37,570 nucleotides of DNA from an uncultured Oscillospiraceae bacterium (GCA_959601025.1 CAUGOD010000028.1:1-37570); one strand, 5' to 3'. Shown: positions 1-7,589, counted from the first letter of the stretch. The notes: generated from the sequence alone by a model not told the origin. Made by a program: numbers and translations.

Positions 1-1
1 C

Positions 2-874
2 TCAACAACAGGAACGTCGACTGCGACAACGTCTTCACCCTCTGTGGAAATCCCTAAACCGGTAACCGGTACCTATAACGGCCAGACGATTACCATGAAG
101 TATGTAACGGTGACGGATTATATTTGGCCAGTAGACAATCTGCGTCCATATGCCTTCATTAACGGATATGCTCCCTTTTATTATTACAAGACTATCTCCG
201 ATGAGGAAGTTTTAGTAGGGGGTTCTTATTTAGATAAAGAAGGGAACATGCTTTGTGATCCGATTTACAAAACGGTTTTCCCATTTAATGCAGAAGGTTG
301 CGCACTTGCCCAAAGAATGAAAGATGATGTTTGGGTTTATATTGATACCACGGGAACGGAAATGAATGAAAGCAAAAATCCAGAAAGTGACCAGGATAAT
401 TTTGGTAAATTAGGGGATATTAAAGATACCAATACGGATAGTAATGGTTTTGTAAACGGATTGAAAATAGCAGAGCAAGGCAAAGGCAACTATGTAATTG
501 TAAATACAAATGATAAAATTGTCACAACATTACCGGGTGGACTGCAGAACGCATCAATTGTTTCGGAAAATATGGTTATTTGCACTTTTGGCGGTGAATT
601 GGATGGCCCGCTTGGAAAATATACCAAGGTTTATAATACTAATGGAAATCCAATAAACGCTATGCAATTTGAGCGTATTGGCACGTTTAATAATGGGTTG
701 GCCCCTTTTCTAATAGATGGTAAATTAGGAGTGATTGATGATAAAGGAAATATTATAATTCCAGCCACATATTCTGTGAATGTACATTTTTACGATCAAT
801 TTTTCATACATGATAATCTGATTCTTATAAATACAGACGGAAAAATTAGTATTATTGAAATTACGTTTTCATGA
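2..874 (+). CDS. WG-repeat-containing protein, C-terminal part (5' end outside window)
   Basis: The frame is open from the first bases, so the gene starts before the window; the GTG at 44 is not a convincing start because no ribosome binding site precedes it. The first visible residues are a Ser/Thr/Pro-rich linker (TTGTSTATTSSPS), as usually lies between an exported N-terminal module and a C-terminal domain. The rest contains WG_beta_rep-like units, for example YLDKEGNMLCDPIY and GKLGVIDDKGNIIIPATY, a family of short beta repeats common in surface or secreted clostridial proteins. The function is unknown. From about base 60 the sequence is clearly AT-rich, while the linker itself is GC-rich like the rest of the window. 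It converges on the CHAP gene and shares its terminator. WG-repeat identity is fairly sure; location outside the cell is inference. Confidence 0.7.
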   Translation, partial: STTGTSTATTSSPSVEIPKPVTGTYNGQTITMKYVTVTDYIWPVDNLRPYAFINGYAPFYYYKTISDEEVLVGGSYLDKEGNMLCDPIYKTVFPFNAEGCALAQRMKDDVWVYIDTTGTEMNESKNPESDQDNFGKLGDIKDTNTDSNGFVNGLKIAEQGKGNYVIVNTNDKIVTTLPGGLQNASIVSENMVICTFGGELDGPLGKYTKVYNTNGNPINAMQFERIGTFNNGLAPFLIDGKLGVIDDKGNIIIPATYSVNVHFYDQFFIHDNLILINTDGKISIIEITFS

Positions 875-916
875 AAAACGACGCCGGTCTAATAGACCGG
901 CGTCGTTTTTCATGAA
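868..916. terminator. Bidirectional terminator, 23-bp perfect inverted repeat
   Basis: Arms 868-890 and 894-916 are perfectly complementary around a 3-nt centre (AAT). The GC-rich core (ACGACGCCGGTCT) is flanked by A5 and T5, so it works as an intrinsic terminator in both directions between the convergent WG-repeat and CHAP genes. The stop codon of the WG-repeat gene lies inside the left arm. Confidence 0.9.
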
Positions 917-928
917 GTTTTTTATTTT

Positions 929-1864
929 TTAAGAATTAGCAAGTTCGTAATCAGGATGAGCATACCAACCAATTACCACTCCGGAAACAGGAACCATTTG
1001 GTAGGCAACTTGATAGATTCTGTTTCCGTTACTATCTTTAACACCCCAGTTGCCGTTAATGGTGTTTACAGTTCCATCGGAATTTTTGGAAGACGTGGCT
1101 ATACAGGTATGATAAGGGGAAGAGTCTAAAGTACTGCTTGCAATAAACACGATATCTCCAGCCTGTATCCCATCGGAACCTGTGTGAAGCCTATCTTCCT
1201 GATTATTTTTATACCAGTTACGCATCGATGTACTGGATGAGGTTTCCGGTATAATATCACTTTGGTAAACCCCGGCTCTTTTACAGCACCAGCGTACGAA
1301 GTCTACACACCACGCGCCGCTATTGAACACAATACCATCTCTAATGCTTTCTGTGAAATCAGCATAGGTTTTTCCTAACTGAGCAACAGCATTACTCACA
1401 ACTAGATTTGCGTAATCGCTCCAAGTTTTGACGGGGGGATCAACAGGCGTCACCGTCGTAGTCGCACTGGCAGCATACGCATAAAACTGCATGCCCATTC
1501 GCTCGGTGGCAGAGATATCGCTCGTCTGCTTCGCGCTGGCGGAGACAACCGCCGCGTCGGCGGAAGCGATCACGCCGTCCGCGCTCTCGTCCGGGAGGAT
1601 GACGACCACGCGGGAGGTATCCACCCCCACCGCCGCCACGCCCGCGTTGGCGTATTCCTGCGCCTGGCGGTAGGTGCAGGGCGTCCACCCCATGTAGTCC
1701 TCGCTCATCAGCGTCAGCAGGATTTCCTCACAGCTTCCGTTCGGGAAAGCCACGCCCAGGTTGTTGAAGATCGCACGGGCTGTGTTGGCGGAATCCATTG
1801 TTTCCACGCCCGCGGTATTGGCCAGCGTCCACTGGGCCACGTTTTTGTACTGTGATCCGGTCAT
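929..1864 (-). CDS. CHAP-domain peptidoglycan amidase/endopeptidase (endolysin-like)
   Basis: The protein has 311 residues from the ATG at 1864, chosen because GAAAGGAA lies just upstream; a longer frame to 1933 would run into the preceding gene. The C-terminal half (about residues 165-311) is a CHAP cysteine hydrolase: Cys186 in AWCVDF, His252 in YHTCIA and a following NGNW segment give the Cys-His-polar arrangement. CHAP enzymes cut peptide or amide bonds of peptidoglycan. Residues 1-130 form a separate conserved-looking domain that I cannot name with confidence; it has features of a degenerate CHAP/NlpC fold. A Thr/Pro linker joins them. No signal peptide is seen, so release would need a holin or lysis. 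It is second in the operon behind the DUF1906 gene. The C-terminal half is AT-rich and the N-terminal half GC-rich, which suggests a domain swap. Confidence 0.85.
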   Translation of the reverse strand: MTGSQYKNVAQWTLANTAGVETMDSANTARAIFNNLGVAFPNGSCEEILLTLMSEDYMGWTPCTYRQAQEYANAGVAAVGVDTSRVVVILPDESADGVIASADAAVVSASAKQTSDISATERMGMQFYAYAASATTTVTPVDPPVKTWSDYANLVVSNAVAQLGKTYADFTESIRDGIVFNSGAWCVDFVRWCCKRAGVYQSDIIPETSSSTSMRNWYKNNQEDRLHTGSDGIQAGDIVFIASSTLDSSPYHTCIATSSKNSDGTVNTINGNWGVKDSNGNRIYQVAYQMVPVSGVVIGWYAHPDYELANS

Positions 1865-1895
1865 AATTTCACATTCCTTTCTTTTCTGACGATGT

Positions 1896-2570
1896 TTACC
1901 ACATGCAGCCCAGCAGTTCAGGACCGCGGGCATAGGTCTCGTTGACCTCGCGGTCGCCGAAGCGGATTACCCCGCGCCGCCACAGGCCGATATCCTCCGG
2001 CGTAAGGGCGGAGGGACAGAACGGCGTCCATGCTTCGGGCTCGCCCTCTTCCTTGGGCTCGGTCGCCCAGTAGACGGCGCGGAACTGCCCGGCCTCCTCC
2101 GTGGCCTGCACATAGTGGCTGCACTGGCGGTCGAAGTTGAAGTTTTTGGAGGAATCGGTGTTGCCGATGAAGCCGGGACGATACCCGTTGTCGTTCAGGG
2201 CCTGCGCGAAGGAGATCATCCAGTTATGGTTGACGCTCCACGCGGGACGAATTTCCGCGAACAGGGCGACCTCGCCGTTCTGCGGAACGCCGAGCGCCTT
2301 CGCGGCCTCCACGGCCCGCAGCGCGTCGGCCGTGCCGTCGGAGGCCGACACGCCGGCCTCGGTCAGATCGCGGAGGATGAGGGCGATTTTGCAGTTTTTC
2401 CCCCGCAGGTATTCCAGCTCGTCCGCCGTAACTGCGTCCTCGCCGGTGAGGGCGCGCCCCCAGAAAGCGGGGAAGCGGTTCATCCGCATCACCCAGTCAT
2501 ACATGTGGTAGCCGTTGGTCAGTCGGGCATTCGCCGCGACCGTCGAATCCACGCCAAAAATCAACGCCAT
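1896..2570 (-). CDS. DUF1906 (Rv2525c-like, glycoside-hydrolase-like) protein
   Basis: The protein has 224 residues from the ATG at 2570, with AAAGGAGAG directly upstream. The N terminus (FGVDST, then a tyrosine/tryptophan-rich stretch ending in RAL) and the later PQNGEVALFAEI and GFIGNTD blocks fit the DUF1906 TIM-barrel family, which is related to GH25-type lysozyme folds and often found in cell-wall hydrolases. No signal peptide or cell-wall-binding repeat is visible. It is the first gene of a two-gene operon with the CHAP protein, 31 bp upstream of it, and sits downstream of a sigma factor gene and a promoter of the TcdR class. Together this suggests a lysis or release cassette. The family call is good; enzymatic activity is not proven from sequence. 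Confidence 0.75.
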   Translation of the reverse strand: MALIFGVDSTVAANARLTNGYHMYDWVMRMNRFPAFWGRALTGEDAVTADELEYLRGKNCKIALILRDLTEAGVSASDGTADALRAVEAAKALGVPQNGEVALFAEIRPAWSVNHNWMISFAQALNDNGYRPGFIGNTDSSKNFNFDRQCSHYVQATEEAGQFRAVYWATEPKEEGEPEAWTPFCPSALTPEDIGLWRRGVIRFGDREVNETYARGPELLGCMW

Positions 2571-2631
2571 GTTTTTTCTCTCCTTTTACTTTTTTGTTTT
2601 TATGAAAACCCGTCGACTGGTTTCACTTATT

Positions 2632-2659
2632 AAAGAGAAATTTTCGCCCTATTTGTAAA
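2632..2659 (-). promoter_or_regulatory. TcdR/BotR/UviA-type sigma promoter
   Basis: On the minus strand TTTACA (2659-2654) is followed after exactly 16 bases by CTCTTT (2637-2632). This equals the promoter consensus described for the clostridial toxin/bacteriocin sigma factors TcdR, BotR, TetR and UviA. It lies 62 bp before the DUF1906 start and downstream of the sigma factor gene, its probable user. Confidence 0.7.
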
Positions 2660-2702
2660 CCGGGATCGAAAATTTTTTTAAAGCCCGCCCGCGGATCGCC
2701 TG

Positions 2703-3275
2703 TTACGCCGACTCCTGCAGCAGGGCGTTTTTTAATTTTTGGAGAGCCTTCAGCTTCTGCCGGTTGACATATTGCCGGGAGACCTTCCTGCCCTGTGCAA
2801 TTTCCGTGATACTGTACCCATAGTAAAAATTAAGAAGGATGATCTCATATTCCGTCTCATTCAGGTACTGCCGCAGATAGTCCCGGTTAATGAACGACAG
2901 CTCGTCCTCCGGAGAGGGATCGGCAAGAACGTTTGCCAGGCAGGGCCGCCCGGTTTCGGTGGGCTTCTCCAGCTCGCAGAAGAAAACGTGCGTCCGCCCA
3001 TAACGCCGCTGCGCTTTGGCGAGGGCAAGGTAGCGATGATAGATCGTGGTCTGTATGTATTTGAAGGCGGCGCCGTCGGTTTTGTTGTCCAGTTTGTTCA
3101 CATCCAGCTCATTGACCACGGCCAGAAGGGCCGCCCGCAAATCGAAATAGGCGTCCGTATACTCCAAAAGCCGCGCATACTTTCTCAGCAGAGGCTCAAA
3201 GACCCGCAGCAGCTCGCAAACTGCATTTGTGGATATTTCCGAATCCATGATTTGAATATACGAAAAACTTTTCAT
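2703..3275 (-). CDS. Small alternative sigma-70 family factor (TcdR/UviA-like group)
   Basis: The protein has 190 residues. It carries a short region-2-like helical segment (about residues 20-110) and a clear sigma region 4 at about 138-188: LNETEYEIILLNFYYGYSI then TEIAQGRKVSRQYVNRQKLK, a helix-turn-helix for the -35 box. Regions 1 and 3 are missing, as in ECF and in the toxin-associated group (TcdR, BotR, UviA). The start is uncertain: ATG at 3275 or at 3248, neither with a strong ribosome binding site. The promoter at 2632-2659, with exactly the TcdR-class consensus, precedes the two lytic genes immediately downstream, so this factor likely drives them. Phage-like or sporulation-linked sigma factors are alternatives. 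Confidence 0.75.
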   Translation of the reverse strand: MKSFSYIQIMDSEISTNAVCELLRVFEPLLRKYARLLEYTDAYFDLRAALLAVVNELDVNKLDNKTDGAAFKYIQTTIYHRYLALAKAQRRYGRTHVFFCELEKPTETGRPCLANVLADPSPEDELSFINRDYLRQYLNETEYEIILLNFYYGYSITEIAQGRKVSRQYVNRQKLKALQKLKNALLQESA

Positions 3276-3285
3276 AATTTGCGAA

Positions 3286-3311
3286 CTTAACGCACAAATA
3301 TGTGCGTTAAG
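3286..3311. repeat. 11-bp inverted repeat upstream of the sigma factor gene
   Basis: CTTAACGCACA (3286-3296) and TGTGCGTTAAG (3301-3311) are perfect inverted arms around AATA, ending 11 bp before the sigma factor start at 3275. In DNA it could be an operator; in RNA it would put a hairpin next to the ribosome binding region and could explain the poor translation signal. Confidence 0.6.
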
Positions 3312-3376
3312 CCCAAACCCCCTTCCAAAATATCGGATATAGTTGGAATAAATATATAATAAAACAGGTTTGGGCT
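3310..3376. repeat. 10-bp inverted repeat with AT-rich centre
   Basis: AGCCCAAACC (3310-3319) and GGTTTGGGCT (3367-3376) are perfect inverted arms 47 bp apart. The spacer is AT-rich (AATATATAATAAAA) and is the most promoter-like DNA ahead of the sigma factor gene, although I cannot fix -10 and -35 boxes. It touches the neighbouring 11-bp inverted repeat. The rest of 3377-3520 holds no gene that I can see. Confidence 0.45.
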
Positions 3377-3520
3377 AAAATACCAACTTTGAAAAAATAA
3401 AGTTTTCCGCAGCGAGGCGGCCTTGTTCTTGCCGTACAGACGGCGGCGCTGATAGCCTGACGGAAAAACGTCTCTCCGCATCTGCTCCTGCCGTTCTGTC
3501 GCCAATACGGGCCGCCGGCC

Positions 3521-3550
3521 GCATATTCTTCATCCCAGCCGCATAGGTAT
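3521..3550 (+). promoter_or_regulatory. Possible sigma-E promoter of spoIIID
   Basis: GCATATT (3521-3527) fits the sigma-E -35 element, and after 14 bases CATAGGTAT (3542-3550) partly fits the -10 element (CATACA-T). In Bacillus subtilis spoIIID is transcribed by sigma-E. The -10 match is only the CATA half, so this is tentative. Confidence 0.4.
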
Positions 3551-3640
3551 GAAACGAAGAATTTCGTGAGGAACGCGGAAAGGTGCGTTCTCCTCCGTCA
3601 GGAACGGGTTCCGCCCTCGGTGAAAGGAAGAGTGGTCAGC

Positions 3641-3898
3641 GTGAAGGGAGCAGTTGAGGAACGGGCAATCGAACTGGGCGAATACATTATTGAAAACAAC
3701 GCGACGGTCCGCGCCGCCGCGGGGAAGTTTCATATATCCAAGTCCACGGTACATAAGGACGTTTCCGACCGGCTGCGCCAGGTGAATCCGCAGCTTTACG
3801 GGCGGGTACGGCATGTCCTCGAACAGAATAAAGCGCAGCGGCATATCCGCGGCGGGATCGCCACCCGCAACAAGTACCTGCAAAGCCATGAAAAATAA
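3641..3898 (+). CDS. spoIIID: Sporulation transcriptional regulator SpoIIID
   Basis: The protein has 85 residues from the GTG at 3641, supported by AAAGGAAG about ten bases upstream and by the family start (the motif KGAVEERAIELGEYIIE opens SpoIIID proteins). The helix-turn-helix is ATVRAAAGKFHISKSTVHKD, followed by the basic C-terminal helix with RHIRGGIATRNKYL. SpoIIID is a small DNA-binding protein of the mother cell that activates and represses many sigma-E genes and helps to switch on sigK, which is also in this window at 31.1-31.8 kb. The gene is monocistronic here, and its stop codon lies inside the terminator. Length and motifs are typical; the call is firm. Confidence 0.95.
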   Translation: MKGAVEERAIELGEYIIENNATVRAAAGKFHISKSTVHKDVSDRLRQVNPQLYGRVRHVLEQNKAQRHIRGGIATRNKYLQSHEK

Positions 3899-3950
3899 AG
3901 AAGAGGCGAACCAATTTACAAACATGGTTCGCCTCTTCTTTATTTTTCAT
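3888..3950. terminator. Bidirectional terminator, 25-bp perfect inverted repeat
   Basis: Arms 3888-3912 and 3926-3950 are perfect complements around a 13-nt loop. The core GAAGAGGCGAACC is flanked by A5/T5 runs on the outside, so termination works both ways between spoIIID and the convergent permease gene. The spoIIID stop codon (3896-3898) is inside the left arm. Confidence 0.88.
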
Positions 3951-3995
3951 CCCGTACGGTTCATCCAGTACGGTTTATCCGGGGAAAGCGTCGTC

Positions 3996-6071
3996 TTATT
4001 CCGGAAACGCCGAAACGACCGTCGGCCCGGCAGCTCCCGTCTGATCCGCCGGAGGCTCGATATCCTCCTCCGCATTCAGATAAACCACTCGTTCCTGGTC
4101 GCCGTACTTCGTGACAGCAATCACATACAGCGGCTTTGACGGGTCAACCGGTTGCTCCGGATCGGCTTCCGACTGCCGGAGGAGTCCCTCCAGAAAGGCG
4201 CGTAGGGCGGTTTCGTCCGCGCCGGAAAATTGGCTGATATAGTAATCGCTCGTTTCGGATACGGACAGCCCGCTCTTTTTAAAATAAATCGCCGCATCCT
4301 TTTCCCAAATCCCCTTCAGAACCGCCTTCCGGTTGGCTTCGTTCGTATATTTCAGGTATGCTTCCAGAGTGCGGGGAAGCTTGGTGGAGAGCGTAATGGC
4401 GGTGGTATGCCATTCGCCCTTCACCTGACCGGAAATATACAGGTTGGAGAAATGCAGAATGCCGTCTTCCCGGTTCAGAAGAAACGAGTCGTAGGTAAAG
4501 GAGTTCTGGACGATATCGTGCCATTGGTCAAATCCGATTTCGTTTACTTCCTGCCGCAGCTGCTCATATAGCGCGGAAGCCTGAGACTCCGCAAGGCCTC
4601 GAATGCTGACGGATATCTCGCCTCCGCTGGACGGCGGAAGCTCCATATACGCCTTACGATAGGCTTCCTCCTGCTGGAGCTTATTCACGATCTGCTCGTT
4701 TTCCGAAAGGCTGAAGGTGAGTACGCGGCGGATAACGCCGGAGTCAGTGTGAAGCTCCACTTCTCTCGTCAAATCCGAATAAAGGGGATATCGGCTGGCA
4801 TAGCGGGAATTTTCCCGAAGAGTCCAAACCTCTTCCTTTAAGCGGTTCGTTACCTGATAGATCGTGTTTTTATCCTCCACCGATATGTTGGTGGCCCGTG
4901 CTTCCAGATAGCCGGAAGCGCTGCTGACTGATCGGAAGACAATGCTCTGCACCTCTTCCGCATTCGGCGTCTGGGACAAAATGACCTCCCGGATGCCGGC
5001 AAGGCTGCCGACAAAGGCGACGTTCATTATCAGCAGAATGCCCAATGAAGGAACGGCCCTTATGAGATTTTTTACCTTGCGGGTGGTGATCAGCTCATAC
5101 AGGAAATAGACAATCACCGCAGCAATATAAACGGTTACCAGCAGAAGGGCGTTGCTGTCATCGTACTTCCCCTGTACGATGCGTACGCAGGGATACAGGC
5201 AGATCAGCATGGCGAGGAGCAGCCGAAATACCGCCTGAAGGAAACGGTTCCGGGCCGCCTGTCCCGCCGTTTCGCTTCGCCGGCGGCAAAACAGAAATAC
5301 GGCCAGGGCCGTATACAGCAGCCCGATGACCAGCGAATATAAAATGGCGGTGGGCTCCGCGCTGCCGGGATATTCGATCAGATAAAAAATTGGGTTATAA
5401 TGCAGATCGAAGAGCGATTCGCTCCGGCTGGGCAGGATCGGCAGGATACTCTGAACGGCGGACATATAGACCATCACCAGCGTGCGGGGCGCGAGCACGA
5501 ACAGGCCGGCCGCCAGCATATTGGAAAGCGTGGTTCCGGTGAGGCTCATAGCGAGTGCGGTCACCGCCGCGACAAACAGCATCGCTGCCAATCCGAACAG
5601 GAATTGAGCCAGAATATCCCCGACAGCGGAGACGGGGAACCCCCCCGTGCGATGGAAAAAGGCATAGAGAAAAAGAGGCTGGCTGACGGTCGGCAGAAGG
5701 AGCCCGGCGGCGCTCCAGGTGAGCGCCGCGCAATAAAAGCTGAGGAAAAGGCTGGTGCGGGTGTGGGGAAGAGCGTGGTAAAAATCGCAGCTTTCCCTTC
5801 GGTTTAGAAAACGGAAAAGGTACAGAACCATTAACCCGCTCATGGCCATGCCGCCCAGAAGGAAGAGAGAATGCGGCCGGTAGTCCGGAATAGGGTACTT
5901 CCGCTGCGAAAGCTGGGCGCTGTACAGCAGTATGCCAATCTCCATTATCACGAGGTACAGAATTCCTAAAACCCGCAGCTGACGCAGACCCTCCGCGTAC
6001 AGCTTTGGATCGAACAGCCGCTTAGACAGCGGAGCGGTGTTCCCCTTTTCTTTTGTCATCGTTGTTTTCAT
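3996..6071 (-). CDS. Large ABC-2-type permease of a GntR-linked ABC transporter
   Basis: The protein has 691 residues from the ATG at 6071, which has a perfect AGGAGGG site six to seven bases upstream. The N-terminal half (to about residue 370) contains roughly eight hydrophobic membrane segments; near 340-390 two more helices are seen (LLLAMLICLYP, LLLVTVYIAAVIVYFLY), and one around 400-420 leads into a long polar C-terminal part that would lie outside the membrane. This layout resembles clostridial permeases annotated with DUF6449, partners of YtrB-like ATPases. It ends the three-gene operon, 12 bp behind the ATPase gene. Such GntR-ABC operons usually answer cell-wall-active compounds; the substrate here is not known. 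The C terminus is hydrophilic and acidic. Confidence 0.75.
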   Translation of the reverse strand: MKTTMTKEKGNTAPLSKRLFDPKLYAEGLRQLRVLGILYLVIMEIGILLYSAQLSQRKYPIPDYRPHSLFLLGGMAMSGLMVLYLFRFLNRRESCDFYHALPHTRTSLFLSFYCAALTWSAAGLLLPTVSQPLFLYAFFHRTGGFPVSAVGDILAQFLFGLAAMLFVAAVTALAMSLTGTTLSNMLAAGLFVLAPRTLVMVYMSAVQSILPILPSRSESLFDLHYNPIFYLIEYPGSAEPTAILYSLVIGLLYTALAVFLFCRRRSETAGQAARNRFLQAVFRLLLAMLICLYPCVRIVQGKYDDSNALLLVTVYIAAVIVYFLYELITTRKVKNLIRAVPSLGILLIMNVAFVGSLAGIREVILSQTPNAEEVQSIVFRSVSSASGYLEARATNISVEDKNTIYQVTNRLKEEVWTLRENSRYASRYPLYSDLTREVELHTDSGVIRRVLTFSLSENEQIVNKLQQEEAYRKAYMELPPSSGGEISVSIRGLAESQASALYEQLRQEVNEIGFDQWHDIVQNSFTYDSFLLNREDGILHFSNLYISGQVKGEWHTTAITLSTKLPRTLEAYLKYTNEANRKAVLKGIWEKDAAIYFKKSGLSVSETSDYYISQFSGADETALRAFLEGLLRQSEADPEQPVDPSKPLYVIAVTKYGDQERVVYLNAEEDIEPPADQTGAAGPTVVSAFPE

Positions 6072-6082
6072 CGTTTCCCTCC

Positions 6083-7009
6083 TCATGCATCGGCCGGAAC
6101 GGAGCCGCCGTCGGAGTCCTCTGGCTGAAAGGAGTAGCCGAGAGACTCCATCTCGTAAGTAAACACCTCTTCCAGGGTGAGCGGCAGCACGTCGAGCACG
6201 GACGGCTGCTGGCTGCGCAGCCATTCCACCACTCTGTCCCGATCCCCCCGGACAATCATATTGGAGACGGAGCCCCGCCGGGAAAAATGGAGGATGTCCA
6301 GTCCGGAGAACAGGCCCCGGTCATAATCGCGGGAGAAGGCGATCTGAATTTTGAACAGGGTGGTTTTGAGATTCTGTACGTCGCTTTCCAGTACGATGCC
6401 TCCCTGGTGCAGCAGCGCAAGCTGATCGCAGGTATCCTCCAGCTCCCGCAGAGAATGGGAGGTGATGACGGCGGTCGCGCCGCGCTCCAGCACGTCGCCG
6501 CAGATCAGGCTTTTTACCAGATTGCGCATAATCGGGTCCAGCCCGTCAAAGGTTTCGTCGAAAAACAGGTAATCCGCCCGGCAGGACAGCGCGAGGATGA
6601 TCGCCGCCTGCCGTTTCATCCCCTTGGAAAAATTCCCAAGCGATTCACCCGGCTCCAGCCGGAAGATGCCGACCAGCGAATGAAACCGCTCCCGGTCAAA
6701 CGTGGGGTACGCCGCTTCATACAGCTTCGCCATCCGGTTCAGGCTGGCGCCGGGGAGGAAATACAGGTCGTCGGGGACGTAAGCGATCCGTCCCTTCACG
6801 GCGGGATTTTCATAGACCGGTTCTCCGTCGAGGGAGACGGTCCCGCTGTCCGCCCGGTAAACGCCGTTTATCAGGCGAAGGAACGTGGATTTCCCCGCGC
6901 CGTTGGAGCCGACCATACCGTAAATACAGCCGGAAGGAATGGCGCAGCTGATACCGCCCAGCGCGGTGAAATTTCCGAATTTTTTGACCAGCTTTTCCGC
7001 TTGAATCAT
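6083..7009 (-). CDS. ABC transporter ATP-binding protein (YtrB type)
   Basis: The protein has 308 residues. Walker A is GSNGAGKS at residues 34-41, the signature is NFSKGMKRQ (an LSGGQ variant usual in this subfamily) and Walker B is YLFFDETFDGLDP, followed by an H-loop in VITSHSLREL. The C-terminal 90 residues are an accessory region. It overlaps the GntR gene upstream by 4 bp (ATGA), which implies translational coupling, and is followed after 12 bp by the permease. It supplies energy to that permease. The family call is firm; the transported compound is unknown. Confidence 0.92.
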   Translation of the reverse strand: MIQAEKLVKKFGNFTALGGISCAIPSGCIYGMVGSNGAGKSTFLRLINGVYRADSGTVSLDGEPVYENPAVKGRIAYVPDDLYFLPGASLNRMAKLYEAAYPTFDRERFHSLVGIFRLEPGESLGNFSKGMKRQAAIILALSCRADYLFFDETFDGLDPIMRNLVKSLICGDVLERGATAVITSHSLRELEDTCDQLALLHQGGIVLESDVQNLKTTLFKIQIAFSRDYDRGLFSGLDILHFSRRGSVSNMIVRGDRDRVVEWLRSQQPSVLDVLPLTLEEVFTYEMESLGYSFQPEDSDGGSVPADA

Positions 7010-7407
7010 TGGCTGTTATCCACCTCTTTTTCTATAGCTTCGTTTCCGCCATACGCTCGTTCCACCGCCGCCAGAACGCTTCCTTTGTCGATTCCGGCAA
7101 GCCACAGGTCCCGTGCGAGGGCTTCCACTTTCTCCAGGTCCTTTCGTTTGTATTCACCAAGCAGAGGAAACGCGTTGTCCGATACAAAGCAGCCCCGTCC
7201 CGGAACGGAACAGAGAATACCCCGCCGGTCCAGCTCAGCATAAGCTTTCTGGATGGTGTTGGGGTTGATGGAAAGCTGGGTGGACAGGGCGCGCACCGAG
7301 GGAACCTGCTCCCCCGGACAAAGCGCGCCGGTCAGCACCAGCCGTTCCAGCTGTTGAATAATCTGCTCATATACCGGCACGCGGGACATCACGTCAATGG
7401 TAAACAT
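7006..7407 (-). CDS. GntR family transcriptional regulator (YtrA subfamily)
   Basis: The protein has 133 residues from the ATG at 7407 with AGGAGG eight bases upstream. The N-terminal winged helix-turn-helix is complete (VPVYEQIIQQLERLVLTGAL, PGEQVPSVRALSTQLSINPN, NTIQKAYAELDRRGIL), and the C-terminal part is a short helical dimerisation tail, as in YtrA rather than FadR or HutC types. It is first in the operon with the ABC ATPase and permease. An 8-bp inverted repeat sits just behind the -10 box of its own promoter, so autorepression relieved by cell-envelope stress is likely. Confidence 0.92.
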   Translation of the reverse strand: MFTIDVMSRVPVYEQIIQQLERLVLTGALCPGEQVPSVRALSTQLSINPNTIQKAYAELDRRGILCSVPGRGCFVSDNAFPLLGEYKRKDLEKVEALARDLWLAGIDKGSVLAAVERAYGGNEAIEKEVDNSQ

Positions 7408-7448
7408 CGCCGGCCTCCTTTCTTTACAAGATGCTGTGCTGATAGAAC

Positions 7449-7507
7449 TAAGTGTATTATTTCATATAGTACACTTAAACTATACCATCTTCTGTATTTC
7501 TCGTCAA
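7449..7507 (-). promoter_or_regulatory. Sigma-A promoter with GntR/YtrA operator
   Basis: On the minus strand TTGACG (7507-7502), 17 bases, then TATAGT (7484-7479) form a strong sigma-A promoter. Immediately downstream, TAAGTGTA (7449-7456) and TACACTTA (7470-7477) are perfect inverted arms 13 bp apart, which covers the transcription start and fits a YtrA-type operator. Confidence 0.8.
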
Positions 7508-7589
7508 GATATACGGAAGATTTTTGATGGCGGCCGGAATTCTTAAGAAACGGCGAACTTATCGGAATCGCCCGGTATATAAAATAGCG

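Noticed and set aside
44..1470. Invertible DNA segment between the WG-repeat and CHAP linkers
   Set aside because: The inverted similarity of the linkers is only 11 of 14 bases and no recombinase gene is in the window; kept only as a remark in a finding.
3276..3311. LexA/SOS box ahead of the sigma factor gene
   Set aside because: UviA-type genes are SOS-induced, so GAAC-N4-GTTC was looked for; only GCGAAC without its partner half is present.
6053..7243. 396-codon plus-strand frame across the ABC ATPase and GntR genes
   Set aside because: It spans two real genes on the other strand, including their ATGA overlap, so it cannot be a gene of its own.
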